From NCBI GenBank assembly GCA_946480715.1, contig CAMLKK010000003.1, forward strand, positions 62,001 through 126,000: DNA of 64,000 nucleotides. The letters are read 5' to 3'. The translations under genes were made by a program, and so were the position numbers. Of the stretch, positions 8,841 to 17,963 are shown piece by piece. Within the stretch, counting starts at the first letter, position 1, and every line of letters begins with the position of its first letter. The stretch comes from an uncultured Bacteriovorax sp. GTDB lineage: Bacteria; Bdellovibrionota; Bacteriovoracia; Bacteriovoracales; Bacteriovoracaceae. The notes below the pieces were generated by a model. That model ran no database searches. It was given only the letters and a program-made list of their open reading frames with translations, and had not been told where the DNA came from.

Positions 8841-10382
8841 ATGCTAAAAAAGATCGGTCTTCGTAAATATTTGTTACTCATTATCTCGTTGATTATCATT
8901 ATTAGCTGCGTTTCCGCTATTTTCACAATTTTTTCTACGCAAAAAAATCTTAAACAACTAATGACCAACTCGGAAAAGAGTGCGGCCATTAGTAATAATA
9001 TCATTGCTCTTTCTATCGATCTTTCTTCTATTCACTCTTCGCTCACGTCACTCATGACAGAAAAAGATCCTGATGTTCTAGAAGTATCGATCGCAAAACT
9101 CCAAAAAGATTTCAAAGAGATTGAAGGACATATTCAACGCTGCAAATTTGATTGTAAGCAGACTGAAGTTCTTACCAAAGATTATCAAACGAAGGTGAAC
9201 GATCTCGTTGATAAAAGAATTCTTTTAGGTAAAACATCCGAAGCCATAGAGTTTTTTATTCAAGACGTGAGTCCTGTCTATTTTAAAGTTCTCACCGAGC
9301 TAGATAGCAAAGGTGATCTTATCAAAAAATCGACCGATGAAACTCTTATCCTCTCAGAAAAAAGAGCTGCAGAGTTAAAATGGATGATCATTCTTTCAAG
9401 CGTATTTATGATCGTTCTTATTAGTGTTGCTGGGTTTAATTTTAGAAAAAGTTTGGTTGATACTCTTCTCCAGATTGCTGATAGACTGCAATCGTCTACG
9501 CAAACTTTAGCTGATACCTCTAAAGAAGTGGCTTCAACCAGCGACTTCCTTTCTCAATCTTCTACAGAGCAAAATGCGACAATCCAGGCGACGTCCCAGG
9601 CCGTTCAAGAAATATCTTCAATGACTGACGTCAATCGTGAAAATGTAACCGCATCAGCTGCAAATGCTAAAGAAAGTTTAGAAAAAATTTCTGAAGGTAA
9701 AGAAGCCATCAGCATCATGCTTGAGACTATTAAAAAAATAAGTGTCTCGAATGAAAAAATGATTGAGCAAGTTAACAAAAACAGCACTGAATTTAGTGAA
9801 GTGACCAGACTTATTAAAGATATTGATGTGAAGACAAAAGTTATTAATGACATCGTTTTTCAAACTAAACTCCTCTCTTTCAACGCTTCTGTTGAAGCTG
9901 CAAGAGCTGGTGAACATGGAAAAGGATTTGCTGTGGTCGCGGAAGAAATTGGAAATCTTGCAGTCATGAGTGGTCAAGCTGCCAATGAAATTTCTGATCT
10001 TCTTAACAACAGTGTTAAGCGAGTTAATGAAATCGTGACAAACTCTCAAGGTCAGATGGTTTCAATCATGGAATCTGGTAAAAGCACAATCGAAGATGGC
10101 CATAGCGCTGTAAACAATTGTCACCGCATTTTCGATCAAATTAGTGTCGACTCTCAAGGTATCAGCAACATGCTGGAAGAAATTAACTCTGGTACGATTG
10201 AACAAAGTAAAGGGATCGAAGAAGTTAACAAATCAATGCTGCAAATTAATGATGTTGCCAATAAAACTGCCCAGATCGCGCATGATTCTTTGAAGATGGC
10301 CGAAAAACTCAATGACCAATCTGAATCCATCGCCTTCGTTAACATTGAATTAACTGCAATGCTGAATGGAAGAAAATCTTAA
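8841..10382 (+). CDS. Methyl-accepting chemotaxis protein without HAMP
   Basis: A 513-residue chemoreceptor. Membrane segments lie at about 11-32 and 180-200. The periplasmic part between them is helical, of the four-helix-bundle type. The cytoplasmic signalling coiled coil carries the conserved hairpin tip near residues 338-375 ([20 protein letters not shown]), which contacts CheA and CheW. The second membrane helix leads into the coiled coil with no recognisable HAMP domain. It signals ligand state to the CheA kinase. It is co-transcribed with the periplasmic Cache-like protein just upstream, which may supply ligand specificity. AGGA lies about 6 nt before the ATG. Its 3' end overlaps the convergent gshB by 4 bp. 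Confidence 0.93.
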   Translation: MLKKIGLRKYLLLIISLIIIISCVSAIFTIFSTQKNLKQLMTNSEKSAAISNNIIALSIDLSSIHSSLTSLMTEKDPDVLEVSIAKLQKDFKEIEGHIQRCKFDCKQTEVLTKDYQTKVNDLVDKRILLGKTSEAIEFFIQDVSPVYFKVLTELDSKGDLIKKSTDETLILSEKRAAELKWMIILSSVFMIVLISVAGFNFRKSLVDTLLQIADRLQSSTQTLADTSKEVASTSDFLSQSSTEQNATIQATSQAVQEISSMTDVNRENVTASAANAKESLEKISEGKEAISIMLETIKKISVSNEKMIEQVNKNSTEFSEVTRLIKDIDVKTKVINDIVFQTKLLSFNASVEAARAGEHGKGFAVVAEEIGNLAVMSGQAANEISDLLNNSVKRVNEIVTNSQGQMVSIMESGKSTIEDGHSAVNNCHRIFDQISVDSQGISNMLEEINSGTIEQSKGIEEVNKSMLQINDVANKTAQIAHDSLKMAEKLNDQSESIAFVNIELTAMLNGRKS

Positions 10383-11326
10383 TTTAATTGTTTGATGATT
10401 TCTAGAGCAAGATTTTCCTTGTGCGCGAAACTGACCTCTACTAACAGGCCCGGACACGTGATATTCACTTCAGAAACATGTCCGCCTAAAATATCGAATG
10501 CTACCCAATCAACTCCTTCACTCATGAGATGCGCACAGATTTGATCACACTCTTTTTTTATTTCTGGAGTTAATTCGATCGCATGAAAAGCGGCCCCTTG
10601 AGCAATATTAGCTAAGAACTCCCCTTTTTGAGGAACTTTCAAAATCGAACCAAGCTCTTTACCTTTGAAATATAGTGAACGAATTTCTCCCATTGTCACT
10701 TCCGCACAAAATGGCTGAGCGACGATGGCCCCATTATTCTCTGCCACTTTCTTTTGAAAAACAGCTAGTAAATCTGGGCGATTGATTGAAACTTTTTCTA
10801 CTCCCATCCCTTGAAAAAGATCCAATGGTTTTAAAATCAAATCATCAACATTTTTTAATTTACTCACAAAATCCAAAAAACCATCAGGACTACTTCCTAC
10901 ATAAGTATGAAGTGATGAGGGCTGAGTATAAGCGTGGAGCTTCTCATTATATTTCAAAATCCCATCTGGCGAATTGAGGACATTCATCCCTCGTTCATTC
11001 AGAAATCTAAGCATCCACAGATAGCGCAAATAACGTGTATCAAACGGCGGATCGATTCGCATGTGAATCGTATCCCCTTTTTTTAATGTATATAAGTTGG
11101 ACTCTTTTAGCGTAAAACTTTTTAAATAAGCGCCATCTTCATAAAAAGCAGATGTAAAATCATAAAGACGAAAAACCGTTTCGCCCTGGTTGTTAACGAA
11201 AAAATCTTTTTCAAACAGCAAAGCAACATCAATCCCCTGTTGCTTCATTGTTGAAGCAAGCATGAGAGTACTATCCTTTTTCGGATTTAATTTTTCAATC
11301 GGATCGATGAACATGATGTGTTTCAT
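10379..11326 (-). CDS. gshB: Glutathione synthetase-like ATP-grasp ligase
   Basis: A 315-residue ATP-grasp enzyme matching bacterial glutathione synthetase, which joins gamma-glutamylcysteine and glycine using ATP. The N-terminal domain has the typical [18 protein letters not shown] segment. The ATP-grasp core has [17 protein letters not shown] (phosphate-binding lysine and glycine loop) and a C-terminal metal-binding strand [19 protein letters not shown]. The ATG at 11326 (MKHIMFID) was chosen because it begins the family's N-terminus and leaves a 31-nt gap after the upstream gene; an earlier in-frame codon would overlap that gene. No gshA is visible nearby. A related RimK-like ligase is a less likely alternative. 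Confidence 0.88.
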   Translation of the reverse strand: MKHIMFIDPIEKLNPKKDSTLMLASTMKQQGIDVALLFEKDFFVNNQGETVFRLYDFTSAFYEDGAYLKSFTLKESNLYTLKKGDTIHMRIDPPFDTRYLRYLWMLRFLNERGMNVLNSPDGILKYNEKLHAYTQPSSLHTYVGSSPDGFLDFVSKLKNVDDLILKPLDLFQGMGVEKVSINRPDLLAVFQKKVAENNGAIVAQPFCAEVTMGEIRSLYFKGKELGSILKVPQKGEFLANIAQGAAFHAIELTPEIKKECDQICAHLMSEGVDWVAFDILGGHVSEVNITCPGLLVEVSFAHKENLALEIIKQLN

Positions 11327-11357
11327 TGGAAGTCGCCTGCAAAAAGATTGTTGCGAT

Positions 11358-12419
11358 TTAAAGAAACAGAAATTTTTCGAAGTCTTGAATCTCATCCTGA
11401 CTTTGAAAATCCTGATACTTTTTCTCAATGAAATTATAGTAGCCTTTCAGGTCGAGCCCAAGCTTTTTCTGTAGACTGGCCAGGTCATTAGAGCTCTTTT
11501 CGTAAGTTAAAAAGGCCGCAAAACTAGCATTGTTCCAATCTCTATTCAGAGGGAAACAATTTTTAGGTTGGATATCTAGCTCCTGGCAACGTTTCATGAC
11601 TTCAACTTTAAAACGATCTTCCATGAATTCGTTGAGAATATCAGCTGCTTCCTGTTGCGTTTTGGGAAGTAAACTTTTGTAAAGTTCCTGTAACTCAGTC
11701 ACTAAATTCACCACTAACTTTTTAAGTTTTTTATCGTCCTCTTCCTGCTTTTGCTGATGCATGAAATATTCTTCTTGATGAATAGAAATGAAATATTCCT
11801 TCAGCATATTTTGAGCAAAATAATTGGCAAGATTCTCGTTAAGATCGACCTGATTTTTAACAAAAAACACAGTGTGAAAGAGCTCATGGAAGATCAGCTC
11901 TGCAAGCTCATAGTCATCATAGTTGAAAAAAGATGAAAGAATTGTATCAGTAAAGTATCCCAGTGTAGAGTAAGCATACACCGGTCTCGTCCATGTCACG
12001 TATCCAGAAGCTTCCTGCTCTTTTGCGAAACTCTTCGCACTACCCACATTGAAAAAACCTAAATAAGGAAAACAACCCATCACAGGAAAACAATTATCAA
12101 CGGCCTTAATCTCATTATAAGGAGATGCGATAACGAGATAAGTAACCGCCTTACTTTGAAGCATCGTCGTTTGAGAATATATTTTTGTCTGTTTTTTATT
12201 CCAGTATCGATAGAAAAAAGTTTTTAATTCTTCAATCTTTTTAATTTTTTCTTTATGTGTTTTAGAGACACGAACACTTTTTAGAAGTTCGCGATTATCG
12301 CGTCCTTTCGATAGAAGCGTGATTTGTCCTATACTTTGCTCATATAGATAATTGAATTTCGCGCAACCTGTAAGCGAAAGTATCGATAAAATAATGATGA
12401 TTTTTTTTAGAATATCCAT
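11358..12419 (-). CDS. Aminopeptidase-family lipoprotein (PF10023-like)
   Basis: A 353-residue lipoprotein with lipobox LTGC near residue 19. The middle of the protein matches the putative aminopeptidase family: FPVMGCFPYLGFFN, then RPVYAYSTLGYFTDTILSS, then a zinc-site segment ELIFHELFHTVFFVKNQ followed by NENLANYF. The HELFH motif with a downstream Glu is consistent with a gluzincin-type zinc peptidase. It would act on peptides at the periplasmic face of a membrane. The ATG overlaps the 3' end of the upstream barrel gene by 13 bp, with GGA 6 nt upstream, so the two are translated together. Confidence 0.85.
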   Translation of the reverse strand: MDILKKIIIILSILSLTGCAKFNYLYEQSIGQITLLSKGRDNRELLKSVRVSKTHKEKIKKIEELKTFFYRYWNKKQTKIYSQTTMLQSKAVTYLVIASPYNEIKAVDNCFPVMGCFPYLGFFNVGSAKSFAKEQEASGYVTWTRPVYAYSTLGYFTDTILSSFFNYDDYELAELIFHELFHTVFFVKNQVDLNENLANYFAQNMLKEYFISIHQEEYFMHQQKQEEDDKKLKKLVVNLVTELQELYKSLLPKTQQEAADILNEFMEDRFKVEVMKRCQELDIQPKNCFPLNRDWNNASFAAFLTYEKSSNDLASLQKKLGLDLKGYYNFIEKKYQDFQSQDEIQDFEKFLFL

Positions 12420-13018
12420 GTAAATCCGACAGCGTATTTAACGTTGTCGCGAGCTTTATCCAGTTCAAAGGATGGAAACAGAGTTTTAACTGATCCTTTC
12501 AGCGACAAACGTTCGGTCAATCTTAATTGCAGTGAAAGTGTCCCAAAAACGGAATCAATTCTCTGCTTAGTCTGGCCCCCAGTTATGATCGTGCGGGCCC
12601 CGTTTGCTGTAGTCTCAACAGTTAAGTCTGATTGATAATTTAGAAATTGCTTTGCATACCCTAACGAGATTCCCGGAATCAATCGGGCCGATCTCGGAGC
12701 AAACATCTGTTTAAGTCCTACACCATATACATGTGAAGTCACTCGATTCTGCTGCCCAACCAGGTCTACACCTGTAGCAACAGTATATCTCTCCTGCTCA
12801 GTCGTAATATCTTCAGAGCGAGAAGCATTCAAATCGATGGCAGTGTAATCGAAAATATATGTTGAAATTCCACCTGAGTAAGTTCTCGTGATGTTGGAAT
12901 TTTGTCTTTGTAATCCATAAATCTGGCGGTCATATCCAAAGTCGAATGAGACTTCATTTACTATCGCACTTGCGGTTAATGGTACAAAACTGATCACTGC
13001 AATCAATAAAGACTTCAT
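12407..13018 (-). CDS. Small outer-membrane beta-barrel protein
   Basis: A 203-residue protein with a signal peptide (cleavage after ASA, about residue 18). The mature part is built of alternating hydrophobic/polar strands with Tyr, Gly and Arg turns, and it ends in Phe, the usual C-terminal signature for outer-membrane barrel insertion. The length suggests about eight strands. GAGG lies 6 nt before the ATG. It is the first gene of an operon with the aminopeptidase-like lipoprotein and gshB. Specific function unknown. Confidence 0.75.
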   Translation of the reverse strand: MKSLLIAVISFVPLTASAIVNEVSFDFGYDRQIYGLQRQNSNITRTYSGGISTYIFDYTAIDLNASRSEDITTEQERYTVATGVDLVGQQNRVTSHVYGVGLKQMFAPRSARLIPGISLGYAKQFLNYQSDLTVETTANGARTIITGGQTKQRIDSVFGTLSLQLRLTERLSLKGSVKTLFPSFELDKARDNVKYAVGFTWIF

Positions 13019-13062
13019 AGGTCACCTCGATCCTATTCTATCAATTTGACAGTGAGAAGATT

Positions 13063-13088
13063 AATGAGGGGAAAAAACTCCCCTCATT
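13063..13088 (-). terminator. Stem-loop between miaB and the barrel gene
   Basis: Nine-base arms (13063-13071 and 13080-13088, GAGGGG/CCCCTC core) enclose an A-rich loop just after the miaB stop. The following T content is modest, so termination is likely but may be partial. Confidence 0.55.
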
Positions 13089-13099
13089 TCTAAGAATTT

Positions 13100-14563
13100 T
13101 TAATTGAGTGATAGAGACGGTGCTTTCTTGCCTAAATCAGCAACTAGTTCACCCTGACAAGACAGCGAAGTAGCTGAAGTTACCTTCACATCTACCCAAT
13201 GCCATTTGTAATCCTTTTCATCATTTTCAGGTACAAAGTGGACGATTCTGTTACAGTTTGTACGACCTTTCCATTTTTTTACTCCACCCATTGTTCCAAA
13301 ATCTTCAACTAACATTCGGAACGTTTTTCCGATCATCGTTTGTCTGATTTTGTCCTGGATTTTCAATTGATGAGCTTGGATTTCGCGAAGACGCTCACCT
13401 TTAATGTCTGCCGGAAGTTTATCATCCATTTTTTCAGCACGAGTTTTTGCTCTCGGTGAATATACATATGAATAGATGAAATCAAATTGTGCTTTATCAA
13501 GAAGAGCTAGCGTTTCTTTGTGCTCTTCTTCTGTCTCATTTACGAAACCAGCAATAATATCTGTTGAAAGAACAATTTCTGGTTGAGCAGCACGAAGTTT
13601 ATCCAATAATCCTAAATAATGTTCAGGAGTGTATTCTCTGTGCATTCTTTCAAGCACTGTAGCTGAGCCCGATTGAACAGGAAGGTGTAAGTGCTTCGAA
13701 AGTTTTTTAGACGTTCCATGAACGGCAATAAGCTCGTCACTTACATCATATGGATGTGAGGTTGTGTAACGAATCAGTTCCAGGCCTTCGATTTTATCCA
13801 ACTCCATAATGAGTTGAGCGAGTGACTCTCCGTTTTCTTTACCGTAAGAGTTTACGTTTTGACCAAGAAGCGTGACTTCCTGGATGCCTTGGTACTTTAC
13901 AAGCTTTCTTACGTCTTCAACGACTTCCGCTAATAAACGTGAGCGCTCTTTTCCGCGAGTATAAGGAACGATACAGTACGTGCAGTACTTGTTGCATCCT
14001 TTGATGATATTAACGAAGGCCTGAGGTGAATCTGCTGAAACCTTAGTTTCGATTGAGAAGTTCTCGCTGCGATCCCAAGAATTGATCGTAAATTTCGAGT
14101 CACCTGCATAAACTCTAAACACCATATCGTTAATTGTGTCGATAACATCTGTCCCGAATGCGAAATCGAGATGATTATATTTTTTAACCAGCTCTTTTCC
14201 TTCTGTTTGGGCCACACAACCACCGATCCCAACAACCAAACCGTTCTTTTTCTTTTTTGCGTGCTTGATCTCACCTAACTGAGAATAGAATTTGTTATTC
14301 GAAAGATCTCGTACAGCACATGTATTGAAAAGAACCATGTCTGCTTCTTCCAATTCTTCTGTCTTTGTGAAGTTAAGATCATTCAAGTGAGAGATGATTC
14401 GATCCGAATCATGGTAGTTCATCTGACAGCCGAAAGTTTTCATCCACACTTTGCGCGGAGGAAACGTTAGATCGCCCATCACGACCGTCTTTTCACCTGT
14501 AACTGGATCAATAATTGTTTGTTCGCGAGGACCGTCGCCTCTAGTTCCTAGACCTGTTGCCAT
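13100..14563 (-). CDS. miaB: tRNA-2-methylthio-N6-dimethylallyladenosine synthase MiaB
   Basis: A 487-residue radical-SAM methylthiotransferase that adds the 2-methylthio group to i6A37 of tRNAs. The N-terminal UPF0004 domain has its three cluster-binding cysteines at about C46 (FGCQMNYHDS), C82 (NTCAVRD) and C116 (GGCVAQ). The radical-SAM CxxxCxxC motif is at C190/C194/C197 (GCNKYCTYC). A TRAM domain follows at the C-terminus (FRMLVEDFGTMGG onward). The family usually has about 440-470 residues; the extra length is a 40-residue N-terminal extension (MATGLGTRGDGPREQ). AGGG lies 8 nt before the ATG. It appears monocistronic, between two stem-loops. Confidence 0.96.
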   Translation of the reverse strand: MATGLGTRGDGPREQTIIDPVTGEKTVVMGDLTFPPRKVWMKTFGCQMNYHDSDRIISHLNDLNFTKTEELEEADMVLFNTCAVRDLSNNKFYSQLGEIKHAKKKKNGLVVGIGGCVAQTEGKELVKKYNHLDFAFGTDVIDTINDMVFRVYAGDSKFTINSWDRSENFSIETKVSADSPQAFVNIIKGCNKYCTYCIVPYTRGKERSRLLAEVVEDVRKLVKYQGIQEVTLLGQNVNSYGKENGESLAQLIMELDKIEGLELIRYTTSHPYDVSDELIAVHGTSKKLSKHLHLPVQSGSATVLERMHREYTPEHYLGLLDKLRAAQPEIVLSTDIIAGFVNETEEEHKETLALLDKAQFDFIYSYVYSPRAKTRAEKMDDKLPADIKGERLREIQAHQLKIQDKIRQTMIGKTFRMLVEDFGTMGGVKKWKGRTNCNRIVHFVPENDEKDYKWHWVDVKVTSATSLSCQGELVADLGKKAPSLSLN

Positions 14564-14701
14564 AAGTTTACCCTGTTAAAAAGCCTTAAAGCCGCTATGT
14601 TTTGATAAATGTGGGTGGAAAGTAACAGGTTGAGGGGGTTTCGTCTACGAGATTGGGGTCTTTTTGAAGTTTTTACTGGTCTAGATTCAATCGGCACAAA
14701 T

Positions 14702-14729
14702 AAAAAAGGGACCCGAAGGTCCCTTTTTT
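14702..14729 (-). terminator. Rho-independent terminator of the histone-like gene
   Basis: A perfect 12-bp stem (14702-14713 with 14718-14729) with a four-base TTCG loop on the minus strand and a T-rich tail. It is 20 nt beyond the stop of the Lys/Ala-rich gene. Confidence 0.92.
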
Positions 14730-14748
14730 AACTAGGTCACTTAAAAAA

Positions 14749-14916
14749 TTAAGCTTTCTTAGCAGCAGCTTTCTTAGTTGCTTTCTTAGCTACTTTTTTT
14801 GTAGCTTTCTTAGCAGCTTTTTTTGTAGCTTTTTTAGCAGCTACTTTCTTTGTTGCTTTTTTTGCTACTTTCTTAGCAGCTTTCTTCTTAGTTGTTGTTG
14901 CTTTCTTAACAGCCAT
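14749..14916 (-). CDS. Histone H1-like Lys/Ala-rich DNA-binding peptide
   Basis: A 55-residue gene made almost entirely of KKA, AAKK, ATKK and VAKK units after the start MAVKKATTTKKK. This is the composition of bacterial histone H1-like proteins and eukaryotic H1 tails, which bind DNA non-specifically through lysine and compact the nucleoid. Support for a real gene is strong: a GGAGGA ribosome binding site 5 nt before the ATG, a good promoter at 14949-14977 and a perfect terminator after the stop. No globular domain is present, so it is only the tail type. Codon choice alternates AAG/AAA and GCT/GCA, so the DNA is itself repetitive. Confidence 0.88.
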   Translation of the reverse strand: MAVKKATTTKKKAAKKVAKKATKKVAAKKATKKAAKKATKKVAKKATKKAAAKKA

Positions 14917-14948
14917 AAAATCCTCCAAAAGTTTTTATTCTTTTTTTA

Positions 14949-14977
14949 AGAATAAACATTTTTTTATTTTCGTGCAA
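14949..14977 (-). promoter_or_regulatory. Sigma-70-type promoter of the histone-like gene
   Basis: On the minus strand TTGCAC (14977-14972) and TATTCT (14954-14949) are separated by exactly 17 nt, about 33 nt before the start codon. The surrounding sequence is A/T-rich, which would favour strong transcription. Confidence 0.6.
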
Positions 14978-15171
14978 ACAAAAAAGTGAATGTTTGATTT
15001 ATTTTTCGTAATTTTTTTTTCAACCTTTAATTTTTTTCTCATTTTTTTTTCATCAAAGCTTCTTTCAAGCATCCAATCTCTACTTTTTTCAGAAGGAACG
15101 AATCGCTGAAATGCTTTATTCATCGATGTTTCATTCGTTTTCCACAACTGAGGTGAAACCGCACTTCGGCC
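14978..15171. other. AT-rich intergenic region
   Basis: With the flanking promoter and terminator this belongs to a 353-nt gap between the histone-like gene and clpA. It is A/T-rich with long T runs on the plus strand. A possible 62-70-residue minus-strand frame (from 15147 or 15123) lacks a ribosome binding site and runs through the promoter, so I do not call it. Nothing else is recognised. Confidence 0.5.
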
Positions 15172-15211
15172 TCAAAAAAAAATTTCGAAGCGGCCGATGA
15201 AGACCGCTTCG
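15172..15211 (-). terminator. Rho-independent terminator of clpS-clpA
   Basis: CGAAGCGG (15186-15193) pairs with CCGCTTCG (15204-15211), with a 10-nt loop. Read on the minus strand the stem is followed by a run of nine T, about 60 nt after the clpA stop. Confidence 0.85.
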
Positions 15212-15269
15212 TATGAAAAAAAAAGTGAAGATTAATGAGATGAGGGGCTGAGAAAAGGCTAAAAATTGC

Positions 15270-17624
15270 CTAATGTGGGAACTTGAAGGTGATTTTTTGG
15301 GCAGATTCATCGAATGAAACGAGAACAACACCACCTTTTTCGAGCTTACCGAAAAGAATTTCATGCGATAGTGGCTTCTTGATCTCATGATTAATCGTTC
15401 GAGCAAGAGGTCTCGCGCCCATTTTTGGATCAAAACCAATTCGAGCGAGGTATTTTTTAGCAGCATCATCCACTTTCAGCTCCACATTCTTGGTTGCGAG
15501 CTGAGTTTCAAGCTGGATGAGGAACTTATCGACGATTTTCAAGATCTGTTCATCAGCAAGTTTGTTGAAATGAACGATGGCATCTAATCTATTTCTAAAT
15601 TCAGGGGTAAAAAAGTTTCGAATACTTTGATCGCGCTTGAATTCTGGCTGAGATCCGCCTTTATTAAGACCGATTGATCCCGAATCCATTTCTTTGGCCC
15701 CAGCATTCGATGTCATAATAATGACGATGTTCCTAAAATCTGTAGAACGCCCATGCGAGTCCGTTAATGTTCCGTGGTCCATGATTTGCAAAAGAACGTT
15801 GAAGACGTCTGGATGGGCCTTTTCGATCTCATCAAGAAGCAATACTGTGTGTGGGTGCTTCTTAATCACATCAGTTAAATGTCCACCCTCCTCATGACCA
15901 ACATATCCTGGAGGAGCTCCGATCAATTTCGAAACAGAATGTTTTTCCATGAACTCAGACATATCGAATCTTTCAAGATGTATGCCTAATTCAAAAGCGA
16001 GTTGACGGGCCAATTCTGTTTTACCGACACCAGTTGGACCCGTGAAAAGGAAAGATCCCATTGGTTTATCTTCATGACCAAGACCTGATCTTGAAAGGAG
16101 AATTGCATCGGCAACTTTATCCACAGCATCGTCCTGACCAAAAATAAGCAGGCGTAGATTTGCTCTTAAATTCTTAAGTTTGTCTCTTTCATCACTGGCC
16201 ACAGACATGCGAGGAATCTTCGCCATCATAGAAATGACAGCTTCGACATCTTTTTTTGTAATGTCTTTATGTTTTTTATCCGAAGGGAGGATTCGAATCA
16301 TCGCTCCAACCTCATCCAGAACATCGAGAGATTTGTCCGGATTTTTTCTATCGGTAATATGTTTTGAAGCGAGATCGACGACGAGCTGAAGAATTTCGTC
16401 TGAATATTTCACGTCGTGATGCTCTTCAAAGCGCGATCTTAATCCATGTAGAATTTTTAAAGTATCATCTCTTGAAGGTTCACCCACATCCACTTTTTGC
16501 ATACGTCGATTGAATGCCGAATCCTTTTCAATGAACTTTCTATATTCTTCATAAGTCGTGCTTCCGATTAATCGAAGTTCACCAGAACTCAAGGCCGGTT
16601 TAAGAAGATTGGAAGCATCCATTGAACCGCCGCTCGTTGCACCGGCGCCCATTAAGGTGTGAATTTCATCAATAAAAAGTACGGCTTCTTGACCATCTGT
16701 TGAATTGAATTGCTTCAACTCTTTCAAAACGTTTTTCAATCTCTGCTCAAAATCACCACGATACTTTGTTCCGGCCAATAAGCTGGCCAAATCAAGACTA
16801 AAGATTATTGAAGACTTCAACAAATCTGGAACATCACCTTTAACAATTCGAAAGGCCAGGCCTTCCGCGATCGCCGTCTTCCCAACTCCTGCTTCACCAA
16901 CAAGCAACGGATTATTCTTTCTTCTTCTGCTCAAAATTTGAGCAACACGCTCGATTTCTTCATCTCTGCCTATCATCGGATCTATTTTTCCGAGCTCGAC
17001 CTGCCGATTTAAATTCGTGCAATATTCTTCAAGTGCAGAAGTTTTACCTGCACCATCTCCAAATTCATCGCGAATATTATCATTTGTCGAAGGTTCCAGA
17101 TTTACGGAACGATCAATTCCATGAGCAATTAACTTAACGACGTCAAATTTTTGAACACCATGTGCTTCCAAAAGATAACAAACATAACTTTCTGGTTCAT
17201 TGAAAATAGCGACGAGGAGGTTAATACCCACAATATCTTTTTTTCCAGACGACTGAACATGAATTGCTGCTCTTTGAATGACTCTTTGAAGAGTCATTGA
17301 TATCTCTGGTTGATAACTTATTCCACTTTCTTTTGCCAAATTTCTCAAATCAGCATCAGCAAACTGTCTTTTTGACAATTCATCAATATCCTCGTTTGAA
17401 AGCACACTGAAGTTACTGTCATCTTTTATAAATAATTCGAGATCTGCCTCCATCTGTTTCAAATTTGCACCACAAGACTCTAAAACATCCCGCACTTCAA
17501 GATCGGCCAGCATGGATTCGAAAATAATTTCGAGCGATAGATACTCATGCTTCAGTAAATTGGCCTTAATTACGGCAGAGTTAATTATTATTTCAAGTCT
17601 TAGATTTCTAGCAATGTTGGACAT
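15270..17624 (-). CDS. clpA: ClpA, ATP-dependent Clp protease unfoldase subunit
   Basis: A 784-residue Hsp100 unfoldase that feeds substrates to ClpP. The N-terminal Clp repeat domain covers about 1-160 and binds ClpS. The first AAA+ module has Walker A GEAGVGKT at about 243-250 and the pore-loop GTKYRGDFE. The second module has Walker A GPTGVGKT at about 530, with LLDEIEKAH as Walker B. There is no long ClpB-type coiled-coil insertion, and the C-terminal ClpP-docking region is of the ClpA kind. It begins 4 nt after clpS, whose last codons supply GGA as its binding site, so the pair forms one operon. No clpP is in this window. Confidence 0.96.
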   Translation of the reverse strand: MSNIARNLRLEIIINSAVIKANLLKHEYLSLEIIFESMLADLEVRDVLESCGANLKQMEADLELFIKDDSNFSVLSNEDIDELSKRQFADADLRNLAKESGISYQPEISMTLQRVIQRAAIHVQSSGKKDIVGINLLVAIFNEPESYVCYLLEAHGVQKFDVVKLIAHGIDRSVNLEPSTNDNIRDEFGDGAGKTSALEEYCTNLNRQVELGKIDPMIGRDEEIERVAQILSRRRKNNPLLVGEAGVGKTAIAEGLAFRIVKGDVPDLLKSSIIFSLDLASLLAGTKYRGDFEQRLKNVLKELKQFNSTDGQEAVLFIDEIHTLMGAGATSGGSMDASNLLKPALSSGELRLIGSTTYEEYRKFIEKDSAFNRRMQKVDVGEPSRDDTLKILHGLRSRFEEHHDVKYSDEILQLVVDLASKHITDRKNPDKSLDVLDEVGAMIRILPSDKKHKDITKKDVEAVISMMAKIPRMSVASDERDKLKNLRANLRLLIFGQDDAVDKVADAILLSRSGLGHEDKPMGSFLFTGPTGVGKTELARQLAFELGIHLERFDMSEFMEKHSVSKLIGAPPGYVGHEEGGHLTDVIKKHPHTVLLLDEIEKAHPDVFNVLLQIMDHGTLTDSHGRSTDFRNIVIIMTSNAGAKEMDSGSIGLNKGGSQPEFKRDQSIRNFFTPEFRNRLDAIVHFNKLADEQILKIVDKFLIQLETQLATKNVELKVDDAAKKYLARIGFDPKMGARPLARTINHEIKKPLSHEILFGKLEKGGVVLVSFDESAQKITFKFPH

Positions 17625-17628
17625 TTAT

Positions 17629-17949
17629 TTATTCCGGTTCAAATGAGCATAAAAGAGGATGGGAGTGTTCTCGTGCAAGTCGCTCTACTTTTCGGGCCTT
17701 ACTTTCCGCTATCTCATATGTGTAGACACCGCAAAGACCAGTTCCTTTTTGGTGCACTTCAAGCATGATTCTTTCTGCTTCGGCCAATTGTTTATGAAAA
17801 ACACTTTGAAGGATGAAAATAACAAATTCCATCGTCGTGTAATCATCGTTGTGTAAAAGGACTTTATACTTTTTCGGAAGCTGAACTTTGTTTTTGATCA
17901 GGGTGGCCGTTCCACCTTCTTCTTCATGATTATGGTTGTGGTCAGTCAT
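17629..17949 (-). CDS. clpS: ClpS, adaptor for N-end-rule substrates
   Basis: A protein of about 106 residues. ClpS binds the ClpA N-domain and delivers proteins with N-terminal Leu/Phe/Tyr/Trp. The conserved core is present: PKKYKVLLHNDDYTTMEFV with the Asn-Asp-Asp that bind the substrate amino group, then the helix AERIMLEVHQKGTGLCGVYT. The N-terminus (MTDHNHNHEEE) is a flexible His-rich tail as is usual. The ATG at 17949 was chosen because longer frames would run into the upstream gene and do not match the family. It sits directly ahead of clpA, the standard arrangement. Confidence 0.95.
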   Translation of the reverse strand: MTDHNHNHEEEGGTATLIKNKVQLPKKYKVLLHNDDYTTMEFVIFILQSVFHKQLAEAERIMLEVHQKGTGLCGVYTYEIAESKARKVERLAREHSHPLLCSFEPE

Positions 17950-17963
17950 AAGGATATTATCGC

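Noticed and set aside
9678..10049. A minus-strand frame of 123 codons inside the chemoreceptor
   Set aside because: Antisense to the conserved signalling tip of the receptor; no ribosome binding site or family.
14749..14916. Repetitive DNA that could be a non-coding satellite
   Set aside because: Intact start, stop, ribosome binding site, promoter and terminator show that it is a gene.
14935..15147. A 70-codon minus-strand frame upstream of the histone-like gene
   Set aside because: It runs through the promoter of that gene and has no binding site; A/T-rich bias explains its Lys content.
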